Counted from the stretch's first letter, positions 35,401 to 45,984 are shown. The stretch is 64,000 nucleotides of DNA from Deltaproteobacteria bacterium (GCA_031276865.1 JAISMF010000012.1:48075-112074), one strand, 5' to 3'. Program-made: numbers and translations. Notes: generated from the letters alone by a model not told the origin.

Positions 35401-36822
35401 GTGCGCTCCCCCCATATAAGACTCAATCCGGCCGGGATTTCGCGTTTCGCCCTGTTCCTGGCGGTCCTGGCGGCGCTCGTATTTCCTCCGGAAACCCTTC
35501 TGGCCGTAAGTCAGAAGGAGGAGCTGGAACTGGGCCAGGCCGTGCACCTCCAGATAGCCAAGGAAAACTCGCTCTTCACCGACCCCTACGTGAACCAGTA
35601 CTTCCAGAGGGTGGCTTCCAGGATCTTGAAGGCCGCGCCCTCCCAGAGCTTCCCCTTTCATTTTTACCTCGTTAAAAGCAACGCCTTGAACGCCTTCGCC
35701 GTTCCGGGCGGCTACATCTACTTCCACACCGAAACGGTGAACAGCCTCGAAAACGAGGGGCAGATGGCGGCCATCCTGGCCCACGAGGTGGCCCACGTCA
35801 CCTCCAGGCATTTCGCGAAAAGGGTGGAGCAGGCCTCGTCCGTGAACATCTTGAGCCTGGCCGGAATCGTGGCCGGAGCCCTGCTGGCGGGATCCGGCGG
35901 CCGCAACAGCCAGGCCCTGGGCCAGGCCGTCATGATGGGATCCACCGGAGCGACCATCCAGTCCATGCTCGCGAACTCCCGGGCGGACGAGGCCGAGGCC
36001 GACCGCAAGGGTCGGGATTACATGCTCAAAGCCGGCTACCACCCTAGGGACATGTACGGGGCCTTCAAGATCATGAACGAGAAGAGCTTCAGCCTCTCTT
36101 CCAGGATTCCCTCTTATCTGAGCACCCATCCGGGAATAAACGCGAGGCTGGCCTCCACCTTCGCCGACCAGGAGAAGGCTCCCAAATCCCCGAAGGATGA
36201 AGAATACCTGGGGATAAGGGACCGGACGCTCGCTTTAACCGCCGCGCCGGAAAGAGCCGTGAACATCTTCAAGGGCCGTCTGCGGGAAAACCCCCAAGAC
36301 GCCTCGGCCATCCACGGGCTCGGATTGGTGGCGAAGGCGGCCAACAAGTTCAAGGACGCGGAAAAACACTTCCTGGACGCGGTCCAGCTTTCTCCGGAGA
36401 AGGGGGAATACCTCTCCGATCTGGGCGCCCTCTACTATCAGCTGCGCCGCCCCGAGGAGGCCGTCTCCTTCTACCAAAGGGCTCTCAAGAGCGGAGACGC
36501 CACCCCCCAGACCTATCTCGGTCTGGCCAGATCCTACGAGGCTCTGGGAAGGAAGAGCGAGGCCGCCCAAAATTACGACACCGCGGCCTCCAAGGCGGGG
36601 GAGAACTACCCCCCGGCGCTGGAGGCCGCCGGCGCCTTTTTCATGAAAAACGGGGAGACGGCCAAAGGGCATTTCACCTTGGGGAATTATTTCCTGGAGA
36701 CGGGTAAACTCAAGGAGGCTCTCTTCCACTACGAGGAGACCCTGAAGACTCCCTCCGCCTATACGGCCAGGGTGAACCAGATCCTCCGCGATCTGGAGCC
36801 TTTGAAGGAGAAGAACGGCTAA
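35401..36822 (+). CDS. bepA: M48 metalloprotease with TPR repeats (BepA/YfgC-like)
   Basis: 473 residues, starting at GTG 35401 with AGGAGG 6 bases upstream. Signal peptide (RFALFLAVLAALVF...TLLA). The peptidase M48 domain has NAFAVPGGYIYFHT and the zinc site HEVAH at ~128-132; the third ligand is in ADEAEADRKGRDYM. A glycine-rich helix (AGIVAGALLAGSGG) is typical of the active-site lid region. The C-terminal third contains several TPR units (ASAIHGLGLVAKAANKFKDA, YLSDLGALYYQLRRPEEAV, TYLGLARSYEALGRKSEAA). BepA-type proteins act in the periplasm in LptD maturation and degrade stalled BAM substrates. Single gene with host-like composition. Confidence 0.92.
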   Translation: MRSPHIRLNPAGISRFALFLAVLAALVFPPETLLAVSQKEELELGQAVHLQIAKENSLFTDPYVNQYFQRVASRILKAAPSQSFPFHFYLVKSNALNAFAVPGGYIYFHTETVNSLENEGQMAAILAHEVAHVTSRHFAKRVEQASSVNILSLAGIVAGALLAGSGGRNSQALGQAVMMGSTGATIQSMLANSRADEAEADRKGRDYMLKAGYHPRDMYGAFKIMNEKSFSLSSRIPSYLSTHPGINARLASTFADQEKAPKSPKDEEYLGIRDRTLALTAAPERAVNIFKGRLRENPQDASAIHGLGLVAKAANKFKDAEKHFLDAVQLSPEKGEYLSDLGALYYQLRRPEEAVSFYQRALKSGDATPQTYLGLARSYEALGRKSEAAQNYDTAASKAGENYPPALEAAGAFFMKNGETAKGHFTLGNYFLETGKLKEALFHYEETLKTPSAYTARVNQILRDLEPLKEKNG

Positions 36823-37113
36823 AAGCGCCGGAAAAACCCGCCTCCGAAGAAGCCGGAAAAACGGGAGCCTGAAGGGGACGGAAAAATAAGAAGCCCGGAG
36901 AGGGCGGAAAAACCCTCCCTCCGGGTTGAAGCTGAAAGGACGAGGGGGGCGCGGGGGCGCCCCGTTTCCGGCCGCGTCGGGATCCCTCTGGAAAAGCGCC
37001 GGACGATCAAGGACGCCGGCCCAAAAATTCAAAAACGAATATTTGAAACGTCCGTCCCGCCAGACGGAACGCCCGGGGCGTTTAAGGAAAAATCATCCTC
37101 CGATGGGATCCCC

Positions 37114-38019
37114 TCAATCGATGAAGGACATCTTATCCACGATCGTTTCTAAAATGTTTTTGAGTTTCCGCCTCTTCTCGGGGTCTTCAATATCTAAATC
37201 CATCTTGTCCAGCGCCCGCGTCACCCATTCCAGGTGCTTTTGGATCTTTTCCGCGCTCTCCGCATCCAGCTTCATCCTTATTTTTTCCATCGTTTCCATT
37301 CTGGACTTGAGCCGCCGCTTTCTATCCTCGATTATTTTTTTGAATTCCTCGAATTTGGCTAAGCGCTTCGCGGGATCGTTTATTTTGGCGAGCGTCAGGA
37401 GTTTCGCGAACGACCAAAGCCCGCTTTTGTGAGCCTCGGAGAGTATGTAGTCGTCAGTCCGGCCGGCTTGCAGCACCTCCGATAAATAGGTCTCCGAGAC
37501 GCCCAGCACAATGGCCGCGCAGCGGTTTTTTCCGAAACTCTTGTCCATCGCCATCAATTTTTTTTGAACCTCCGTAAAAATCAATATTTTCTCCACCGGA
37601 AGGAGCTCCCCCATTAGTTTTTCTCCGAGTTTGATTATCTCGTATTCATCCGGGTAGTCGCGTATCACCAGGCATTTCACCTTTTTCCGCTTCTCTTTTT
37701 TTAAACCGCGCAAGATATCTTCACCCTCGATAATTATATACGAGTCTTCCCTGCTTTCATCTTTACGTACTATAAGCGGTTTTTCAAGGGACTTGTTTTT
37801 TCCGGATCCAAAATTTTCCGTGGCGCCGCCTTTATCCGGAAGCTCCCCGCCGCCGGAGGCGGAGGCGTTTGTTTTTTCCAAATCGTTATCCGGAAAAATT
37901 TTATCAACGTCTAGGGAAACGGCGTGCGCCTCCGGGTTGAAAATGTAATTTTTAAGCCTAAGAAGAATAGCGTTGATGGCGTGTTTGTCGATTTTAGATT
38001 GAACCATTTTTTTTCCCAT
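37114..38019 (-). CDS. Orphan ParB-like protein
   Basis: 301 residues. The middle resembles the ParB/Srx N-terminal domain: EKPLIVRKDESREDSYIIIE, then EDILRGLKKEKRKKVKCLVI in place of the usual GhRR box. A helix-turn-helix follows, CAAIVLGVSETYLSEVLQAG, matching the ParB DNA-binding region. The N-terminal ~100 residues (DKHAINAILLRLKNYIF onward) and the charged helical C-terminus (EEFKKIIEDRKRRLKSRME) are unassigned. There is no ParA gene next to it and the GERRxxA/GhRR motif is altered, so a chromosome-partition role is doubtful; a plasmid or phage remnant, or a regulator, is more likely. No clear ribosome site; composition is intermediate. Confidence 0.6.
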   Translation of the reverse strand: MGKKMVQSKIDKHAINAILLRLKNYIFNPEAHAVSLDVDKIFPDNDLEKTNASASGGGELPDKGGATENFGSGKNKSLEKPLIVRKDESREDSYIIIEGEDILRGLKKEKRKKVKCLVIRDYPDEYEIIKLGEKLMGELLPVEKILIFTEVQKKLMAMDKSFGKNRCAAIVLGVSETYLSEVLQAGRTDDYILSEAHKSGLWSFAKLLTLAKINDPAKRLAKFEEFKKIIEDRKRRLKSRMETMEKIRMKLDAESAEKIQKHLEWVTRALDKMDLDIEDPEKRRKLKNILETIVDKMSFID

Positions 38020-38649
38020 TTTTTCGATGCGCGCGGATATATCGCTTCTAAGAAAAAATCCTTTTAAAATAAAAACCCTCCCGCCCCCTACGGGAAACGC
38101 GGACCGGTTCGTCGGACGGAACCTCCGACTCCTGGATAAGGTGTCCAGCCGATTACGGTCCGGGGCTTACCGTCCCCGACTTAAGGCGCCGCCTCTCATG
38201 TCCGGCCGAAAGTCCGAAGGGGGGTTTACTTCGGAAACTACGAAGTAACTGTAGCACAAAAAACCGAATTTTTTAACTTTTTTTTCATCCGGAAAAAAAT
38301 CCTTCTAAACAAAATATTCTTAAATTTTATATATTATAGTTTTTATTATATATTTATACTAATAATTCATTTTTTTAGCGCAAACCATTTAAATTACACC
38401 CATCCGAAACGGCCGCGCTCCACAGCGCCGTTTCCCGTGCCGCGCTCTCGGAGCCGGCCGCGGAGGACCGTCTTACACGGGGGAAAAAAGAGGCTAGATA
38501 CCGCCTTTTTCTTTCATCCGGACCGCGCTTTCTCAAACCCTGGATTTAAACGCCGCCCTCCAATCGGCCGCGGAATCATCCGAACGGTCCGCCGACAACG
38601 TTCCTCACCATCCACCGCGCCGTCACCCTCCCGGCGACCCTCCCTCGAT
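38020..38649. other. Gap with an AT-rich core
   Basis: Pieces of GC-rich sequence flank an AT-rich block at 38240-38400. No gene or known RNA is recognised. Confidence 0.4.
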
Positions 38650-38861
38650 GGGTTTGCCCGCCGCGATATGAATGATGCTATAGAAAAATATAATTTTATT
38701 TTTCGAATTTAAATATAATATATATAAATGTAAATATAAATTAAAATATTTAAAATATATGAATTTAGATATAAACATCGGTACACAACATAAAAAATTG
38801 TATTTAGCTTTCAACTACAAGACTTTGTATAAATTATCCCACATCATATTGTGGAAAACCC
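38650..38861. mobile_element. Family-B miniature element, copy with diverged left end
   Basis: Left end GGGTTTGCCCGCCGCGATAT, right end ACATCATATTGTGGAAAACC. The inner segment CAAGACTTTGTATAAATT is shared with the truncated copy near 41110. Confidence 0.5.
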
Positions 38862-38956
38862 ATACAAGATACAATCTCCCTCTGGACGAAAACTAAATTC
38901 TCAAGTATTATGTTTTAGTCGTTCCAGATATCCGCTCACCACTTCAGGAGTTTAGC

Positions 38957-40702
38957 TTGTTAAAGAATATTCCAAAAATAACCCAATCATTTTCTCGAGT
39001 TATCAAAGAAAACATGATTTACGCTGATAAAACGGAATATATATATAATTTGCTTAATAATTATCTAGTTTGTTTTCTTTGTCGTCCCAGGCGTTTCGGA
39101 AAATCTCTCCTTCTTAGCACTATTGAGTCTCTGTTTTCCGGTGAAAGGGATCTTTTTAAAGGGTTATGGATTGATTCCTCGGATTACACCTTTCAAAAGC
39201 ATCCGGTCATACACCTGAGTATGGATTACTCCGAAACATCGGAACCTGGCATGCTAAAACAAGAAATCATGCTTGATCTTCAGGAGTTAGGTGAATCCGA
39301 AGGTCTTTCGATTACGGATTTGACTCTTGACGCCGCGCTTAAACAACTTGTAAAAGGACTGTACAAAAAATATAATAGTTTTCAGTCAACCGCAGTGGAT
39401 GACCAAGTTAAACTAGATCCAGATCGGAAAGTTGTCATTTTAATTGACGAGTATGACGCCCCTATCATTGATAATATTGAAAACTCCAAGGTGGCTAAGG
39501 CCAACCAAAAAATTCTCCACGATTTTTACCGCGGATTTAAGAAACTTGACAAATTTATACATTTTATCTTTATAACCGGTATCTCGCAAGCGGGTAGAGC
39601 GGCTCTGGGACAGACCACCAACAACATTGATGACATATCCTTGATGCCGGAGTACGCCGGAATCTGCGGTTTCACTCTTCAGGATCTGGACTCTCTCTTC
39701 GCTGATCGTTATGAAGAAACTCTTAACGTTCTCATAGCGAAAAAAAAGATGCAACCTGACGCCACGGTCGCCGATCTTAGGAAAAAATTATTACATTGGT
39801 ATGATGGCTATGTTTTCGATGGGGAAACCCCTTTTGACGAAACCACATCAGACAAGCCTATCAGAGTTTTAAATCCCTATTCCATCGTTAAATTTTTTAA
39901 AGTAAAATCTTTTAAAGACTACTGGTTGAAGTCCGGTCCGCCAACTTTTTTGACAAAACTCATCGCAAACGACCATGATTCTTTTATTTTTAAAACACCG
40001 CTCCGAGCTCCTGAGGAAAACTTAAGTACATTTAACCCAGTCGATGACTCTCCAATTCCTATTTTATTTCAAACCGGCTATCTGACTTTGAGCGGCAATT
40101 CATCGGAAAATGAGGATGATCCTTATACCCTTGAAATTCCAAATCAGGAAGTAGAGCGCAGCTACCCCAAGGCTTTCTACCAAGCTTATTTCGGCTATGA
40201 AAATATTAATAAATTGATTTCAAAAGGGAAATTATTTAAAACCTCCATCCTCAACCACAACGCCGCCGCGATTGAAAAACTCCTTGAAAACGCCCTAGCT
40301 AAATTATCTTCCGAACAACATATTCCATTGGAAAAATACTATCATTCGGTAATTCAAGCTTTTATTGGCGGAATGGGTATCGATGCTAGATCCCAAGTAT
40401 CATCATCCATGGGTAAATCGGATCTTGATTTGGTTTTTTCCAACAATGTTTATGTAATTATTGAAGTTAAATTCGAAAAGGAACCTAAGAAATCATCCAC
40501 AATGACAATCGAGGATAAGCGCAAAAAATCCCGTAGCTTAGCCAAAAAGGCCCTGGAACAGATTACTAGAAAAGAATACTCCAATCATTATGCTTTGCAA
40601 GCGAAAAAGATTATTGAACTCGGTTTAGGAATTTTCGGTCGCTCAAAAGTCGGGGTGCTCATAAGGAACGGAAAACCGCCCACTGACCAGGAACGTATTT
40701 GA
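38957..40702 (+). CDS. AAA-ATPase-like protein with C-terminal PD-(D/E)XK nuclease, intact
   Basis: 581 residues from TTG 38957, with AGGAG 7 bases upstream. The N-terminal AAA-ATPase-like domain (PF09820 type) has YADKTEYIYNLL, then FLCRPRRFGKSLLLSTIESL with a Walker A-like GKS at ~48-50. It continues with GLWIDSSDYTFQKHPVIHLS and the Walker B-like VVILIDEYDAPI. The C-terminal PDDEXK_9-type nuclease has DLVFSNNVYVIIEVKFEKEP (Asp ~491, E-V-K ~502-504) and ends with the usual GLGIFGRSKVGVLI. The family is abundant in host-associated anaerobes; the function is not established and a mobile-element or defence role is suspected. A decayed paralogue lies at 18306-19468. The gene is AT-rich and flanked by miniature elements on both sides. 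Confidence 0.88.
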   Translation: MLKNIPKITQSFSRVIKENMIYADKTEYIYNLLNNYLVCFLCRPRRFGKSLLLSTIESLFSGERDLFKGLWIDSSDYTFQKHPVIHLSMDYSETSEPGMLKQEIMLDLQELGESEGLSITDLTLDAALKQLVKGLYKKYNSFQSTAVDDQVKLDPDRKVVILIDEYDAPIIDNIENSKVAKANQKILHDFYRGFKKLDKFIHFIFITGISQAGRAALGQTTNNIDDISLMPEYAGICGFTLQDLDSLFADRYEETLNVLIAKKKMQPDATVADLRKKLLHWYDGYVFDGETPFDETTSDKPIRVLNPYSIVKFFKVKSFKDYWLKSGPPTFLTKLIANDHDSFIFKTPLRAPEENLSTFNPVDDSPIPILFQTGYLTLSGNSSENEDDPYTLEIPNQEVERSYPKAFYQAYFGYENINKLISKGKLFKTSILNHNAAAIEKLLENALAKLSSEQHIPLEKYYHSVIQAFIGGMGIDARSQVSSSMGKSDLDLVFSNNVYVIIEVKFEKEPKKSSTMTIEDKRKKSRSLAKKALEQITRKEYSNHYALQAKKIIELGLGIFGRSKVGVLIRNGKPPTDQERI

Positions 40703-40818
40703 AGTTTTTTATTCCATACGAAACGATAACAACTGAAAAACGCGGCGGGAAATTATAAGAATTCATGCGATTTAATAAATTCCGCATCTTGAACATTTAC
40801 CCTTAAAAGAACTAACTT

Positions 40819-40961
40819 TATAAATTTGACGCGAATATTACCCCGGCGGTTAAATATTGGAAAATAATTACGTATTCAAGTGAATCTCTTCCTTTTTCCT
40901 TTCTATCTTTTATCCGCCGGGGTAATATCTAAAAGGTTTTTGCAGTCGCGTCAAATTTATC
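40819..40961. mobile_element. Family-C inverted-repeat element carrying a family-A insertion
   Basis: Perfect 15-bp inverted repeats ATAAATTTGACGCGA (40820-40834) and TCGCGTCAAATTTAT (40946-40960). A family-A element sits just inside the left end. A second copy with the same right end (AGTCGCGTCAAA) is at 41129-41281. Confidence 0.6.
40838..40925. mobile_element. Family-A miniature element, copy A6
   Basis: 88 bp between TA dinucleotides with ends TTACCCCGGCGGTTAAATAT and CTTTTATCCGCCGGGGTAA, the best-preserved ends in the window. Confidence 0.8.
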
Positions 40962-41002
40962 CATCCGCCTGGTAAATAACGGAATCAGCCAAAATACAAG
41001 AA

Positions 41003-41130
41003 GGTTTGTCCGCGATGCGACGTTGTAGAAAAATTCTATATTAAAATTTAAATTTCAACTATAACATCATAAAATTATATATACAATATTAAAAAATATA
41101 TTTTCATCTTTAAATAGCAAGACTTTCCAT
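41003..41130. mobile_element. Truncated family-B element
   Basis: Left end GGTTTGTCCGCGATGCGACG. The interior ends at CAAGACTTTCCATAAATT, where the family-C element begins; the right end is absent. Confidence 0.5.
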
Positions 41131-41281
41131 AAATTGACGCGGGCGCGAAAACCCCTGAGATTTTGGATAAGTGAAAACCACCACCTTATGCACTACATGT
41201 TCATTAATACATATCACATATATTGTATAACGCCGTTCACTGTTTTTCAGTGTCAGACTTTTTGGAGTCGCGTCAAACTTA
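41129..41281. mobile_element. Second family-C element
   Basis: Inverted ends TAAATTGACGCG and CGCGTCAAACTTA. The right end TTTTTGGAGTCGCGTCAAAC matches the first copy (TTTTTGCAGTCGCGTCAAAT). Confidence 0.5.
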
Positions 41282-41451
41282 AAATGGGCGCCGCGGGCGG
41301 TTTAAACGACGGCGGCGGAAAAATCCCGCCCCGCGGGGTCCCTGGTTTTCTTATTTTGCGCCCCGCTCCGGACGGAACGGGGTGAGTTAGGCGGGCTTCC
41401 GCCGCCCTCTCGGGCGGCAAACCCCATCCCCGGAAAAACCGGGAAAGGTCG

Positions 41452-41970
41452 TCACGAGGCGGCCCGGTTATCGATGAAATCCCACATGGCCTGGGCGCCC
41501 TTGTTGATGGAAAAGACGGTGAGATTGCAGTCTATGGCCCTTCTCACCCCCAGAGGCAGCTCCTTTACCGTGCAGAAAGGCTCTTTTCCCTTGAGATACC
41601 TGACGGGGTGCCAGTGGGGGTAGCCGGCGTCGGGACCGCCGCCTTTAAGCTCGGGGCGGAACAGGTAGCGGCCGGTGACCTCTCCTATATAAACCTTCTC
41701 GCTGTCCGGCACCATGACGAAGTCTCCTGGCTCCATGTGGTTCACGAAGCGGTCCAGAATGCCCGCGGCCACGGACAGATCGCTTTTGCTCTCGTTTAAG
41801 TAGTGATCGTAGGCGCCGCAGAGACGCTTGGCCATTTCGCTCCTTTCAAGTCCTCCGCTTATATCCCCCACCTCCGGCCAGCCGATGGCCACCATGCCTT
41901 CGGACAAAAAATTATCCAGACGGTTGACGAAGTTCGGAACAGGTCTGACCACCCACATTTTTTTGGACAT
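41452..41970 (-). CDS. Stand-alone EVE-like / Mrr N-terminal-type domain protein
   Basis: 172 residues. I chose ATG 41970 (MSKKMWVVRP) because GGAG lies 7 bases upstream; a longer frame starts at 42015. The sequence matches the N-terminal domain found fused to Mrr-type restriction nucleases: MWVVRPVPNFVNRLDNFLSE, EGMVAIGWPEVGDIS, FVNHMEPGDFVMVP, KVYIGEVTGRYLFRPEL and YPHWHPVRYLKG. In fused proteins this module probably reads modified DNA and a catalytic nuclease domain follows; here the protein stops after AMWDFIDN with no nuclease domain. Three possibilities are a truncated restriction gene, an adaptor for a partner elsewhere, or a regulator. It lies between repeat clusters. Confidence 0.65.
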   Translation of the reverse strand: MSKKMWVVRPVPNFVNRLDNFLSEGMVAIGWPEVGDISGGLERSEMAKRLCGAYDHYLNESKSDLSVAAGILDRFVNHMEPGDFVMVPDSEKVYIGEVTGRYLFRPELKGGGPDAGYPHWHPVRYLKGKEPFCTVKELPLGVRRAIDCNLTVFSINKGAQAMWDFIDNRAAS

Positions 41971-42015
41971 ATCTCGCTCCCTGCGGGTCTTTACGTGAAA
42001 CTGTTGTGAAATCAA

Positions 42016-42889
42016 GCCTTAAGATTGAAATTTATATCTTTTAAAAGTTTTGTTACATGAAATAAAAATACAAAAATAATAAATTTTAATATTATTTTAT
42101 TATTACTTTACAAAAAATAATATAACAATATATTTTATAAAAAAGGTTAGTCGTTTTTCGACTTTTAAAAATCTAGCACGGCCAAAATATTTTGTCAATT
42201 CACCGGACCGAGCGCGCCCCCCCCTTCCTCGGCCGGGCCTTTCCAAGCCGCCTGGAAGAGAGGCTTTTAAATTCAACCCTCCCTCGCGATCCGCGGCCTT
42301 TCCCTCTTCGTCTCTTTTTCCTATTCATCCACGTTTTCCGATTTTCCCCGGTTTTTCCGCGCCCATTTCCGGTTCGCCTAGGTTTTTTCCGTTCGCGGGC
42401 GTTTTCCCCTTTTTCCCTTCATCCTTTTCCCCGAAGAAAGCCCTCCGGCGAAATTTTTCCCGGTTTTCTGCCTTTTTCCGCCCTTTCGCCTTTCCACCGG
42501 GCCGCCCTAAAGTCCCTCGGGCGCGTCCCTTACGGCGGAGCCGGAGGGGTCGCGGCCCGACGCCGGACGGCCCCGGCGTCTCCTTTCCGGAAAGAACTCT
42601 CGTCAATAAAGGGGCGTCAGCTTCGGAGGGAGTTTCCGGGCCGGAAAAGCGCGGCCCCGACCTCCGCCTCCGGGAAGGCGGGCCGGCCCCTCGGGGAGGG
42701 AGTACCGACGAAAGGAGCGGGGGGGGGGGGTGGGTCGCGGAAACGAAGGGGTGAAAGGGAAGCGTTTGCAGGGGAAAAAGGGGGGATTGGGAGCGGGGCG
42801 GAGACGGGGCCCTCGGGGAAAAAGACCCCATACGGAGGGGGAAGCGGCCGGAAAGGGCGTTTATCCGTTGCCCTCAGAACCTTTGAAGG
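42016..42889. other. Long gap: AT-rich block, low-complexity GC block, G12 tract
   Basis: 42040-42180 is AT-rich. The remainder is GC-rich, low in complexity, and its long open frames on both strands show no family features, so I call none. A run of 12 G lies at 42719-42730. Confidence 0.45.
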
Positions 42890-42927
42890 CCCATGATTTT
42901 TCATGGGCCTTCAAAGGCGTTCGTCAA
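42890..42927. repeat. Perfect 17-bp hairpin
   Basis: Arms CCTTTGAAGGCCCATGA (42890-42906) and its complement (42911-42927) with loop TTTT. There is no neighbouring gene end that it clearly terminates. Confidence 0.75.
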
Positions 42928-43225
42928 GAGTGATCTTGCGAAAACAAATGCGAAACAGAGGCGGCTTAATACCTCTAAGACGAGTATACGCCTCGAACAC
43001 CCCGGAGGCAAGCGCGAAAATTTCAAAATTCCCCAAAAACCCTCTTTGAATTTTTTTCTCCGGCTTAAGACGCCCGGGCCGCTTCCAGAACGCCCGCGCC
43101 CCCCCCTGGTTCGCCCCGGAAGGATCGGCCCCGAAGCGGCGGAACCGGAGCCCCGGCGTCTTTCCCCTCGCCTTCCCCGGATCCTTTCCAGGGCGTTTTC
43201 GAGGGGGTTCTTTTCAGGAAGCCGC

Positions 43226-43270
43226 AAAAAACCCGGGAGCCGGGGGCGCGCACCCCCGACTCCCGGGTTT
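43226..43270 (-). terminator. Terminator of the groESL operon
   Basis: The stem pairs ACCCGGGAG...CGGGGG with CCCCCG...CTCCCGGGT (43231-43268). The run AAAAAA at 43226-43231 gives U residues on the minus-strand transcript. Confidence 0.85.
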
Positions 43271-43356
43271 CGAACAAATAGCCGCCCGCCCGGCCCGTCC
43301 GGTTTGGGCGGACGGAAGGGAGTTAAGGCGAAGCGTTGGGGAAAAAGGGAGGCGGA

Positions 43357-45027
<1,671 letters not shown>

Positions 45028-45099
45028 TTACCGGAAAGCTCTTCTTTCCGGGTTGTTGGCGAATGGTTTGACGGAGGCCGGCTTCCGGCCGGGAAGCTC

Positions 45100-45387
45100 C
45101 TAGCTCAGGACTCCCAGGATGTCGTCCTCCCGCAGGATGAGGTACTCCACTCCCTCGTATTTGATCTCGGTGCCGGAGTATTTGCCGAAGAGGATCTTCT
45201 CTCCGGCCTTGACCCCGGGGGTGACCCGGTTGCCGTTGTCCAGCACCTTGCCCTCCCCCACGGCGATGACCTCGCCCTGCTGGGGCTTCTCTTTGGCGGT
45301 GTCGGGAATGATGATGCCGCTCTTGGTTACCTGCTCCTCTTCGAGACGTTTCACTAAAACGCGATCTGAAAGTGGGCGTATGCTCAT
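45100..45387 (-). CDS. groES: Co-chaperonin GroES (Hsp10)
   Basis: 95 residues. [20 protein letters not shown] at the start; mobile-loop region [20 protein letters not shown]; then [13 protein letters not shown] and [20 protein letters not shown]. It caps the GroEL ring. AAAGGAG lies 6-7 bases before the ATG. It is first gene of the operon. The transcript leader would be ~225 bases from the predicted promoter at 45620-45647, and no CIRCE element was seen. Confidence 0.98.
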   Translation of the reverse strand: MSIRPLSDRVLVKRLEEEQVTKSGIIIPDTAKEKPQQGEVIAVGEGKVLDNGNRVTPGVKAGEKILFGKYSGTEIKYEGVEYLILREDDILGVLS

Positions 45388-45619
45388 GAAATTGCTCCTT
45401 TCCGCGGGCGAACCCGCCTATGCTAGGTGTTTTCGGCGGCTGAAAAGGCCGCCGCGAATATATTCAAAATGTTCCAAAAATTTCGGCCGGAGCGTCTCCT
45501 CGAAGGGGAGGCGCCGGGAAGGCGGAAAGGGGGATGATAATGGGCTGAACGCGGTTTTTCAAGCCTTTCCGGCCTTTTAATTTTTAGCAGTCAATGGGCC
45601 TGTCTGCCAGGCATCAACA

Positions 45620-45647
45620 AATATAACCATTAAAAACGGCTTGTCAA
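45620..45647 (-). promoter_or_regulatory. Promoter of the groESL operon
   Basis: On the minus strand TTGACA (45647-45642), a 16-base spacer, and TATATT (45625-45620). It is preceded by CC, so it also partly resembles a heat-shock CCTTGA -35 box. Confidence 0.6.
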
Positions 45648-45686
45648 GGGGAGGAAGGGCAAAGAATCTTCTTTTTTTTCGCCCTC

Positions 45687-45785
45687 TTCAAAATTAGAAT
45701 AAGACTTATTCCGGCGCCTCCCCCTCGACTCCCTCCCCGACCGCTTAATAGCTAGTCCGGAGCCATGCGCATTCAAAATTAGAAT
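45687..45785. promoter_or_regulatory. Paired direct repeats and palindrome upstream of groESL
   Basis: TTCAAAATTAGAAT occurs at 45687-45700 and again at 45772-45785, exactly 85 bases apart (about 8 helical turns). The first copy overlaps the palindrome GAATAAGACTTATTC (45697-45711). The pair lies 40-140 bases upstream of the groESL -35 box. Confidence 0.5.
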
Positions 45786-45902
45786 GGCGGTCTTTTATCG
45801 CGGCGCCGGAGCCCTCTCCAAAACCCTCCCTGAGCCGGACGGACGGCCGAAAAAAACGGCGGAAATAAACCCATAGGATTCCGGAAGACGGGAAAGCGGG
45901 GA

Positions 45903-45984
45903 TGGGAGACCATGGAGGAGAGATTAGGGCGGGGAGACCATGAAGGGAGATAAGGGCGGGGAGACCATGAAGGGAGATTAGAGA
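45903..45984. repeat. 27-bp minisatellite
   Basis: Three tandem copies of a 27-bp unit containing GGGGAGACCATGAAGGGAG. The following 46110-46200 is AT-rich without a recognised gene. Confidence 0.75.

Noticed and set aside
42192..42896. 234-codon frame in the gap after the reader-domain gene
   Set aside because: Low complexity, no ribosome site, similar frames on both strands.
45388..45680. CIRCE operator upstream of groES
   Set aside because: No TTAGCACTC...GAGTGCTAA inverted repeat is present; other repeats were found instead.
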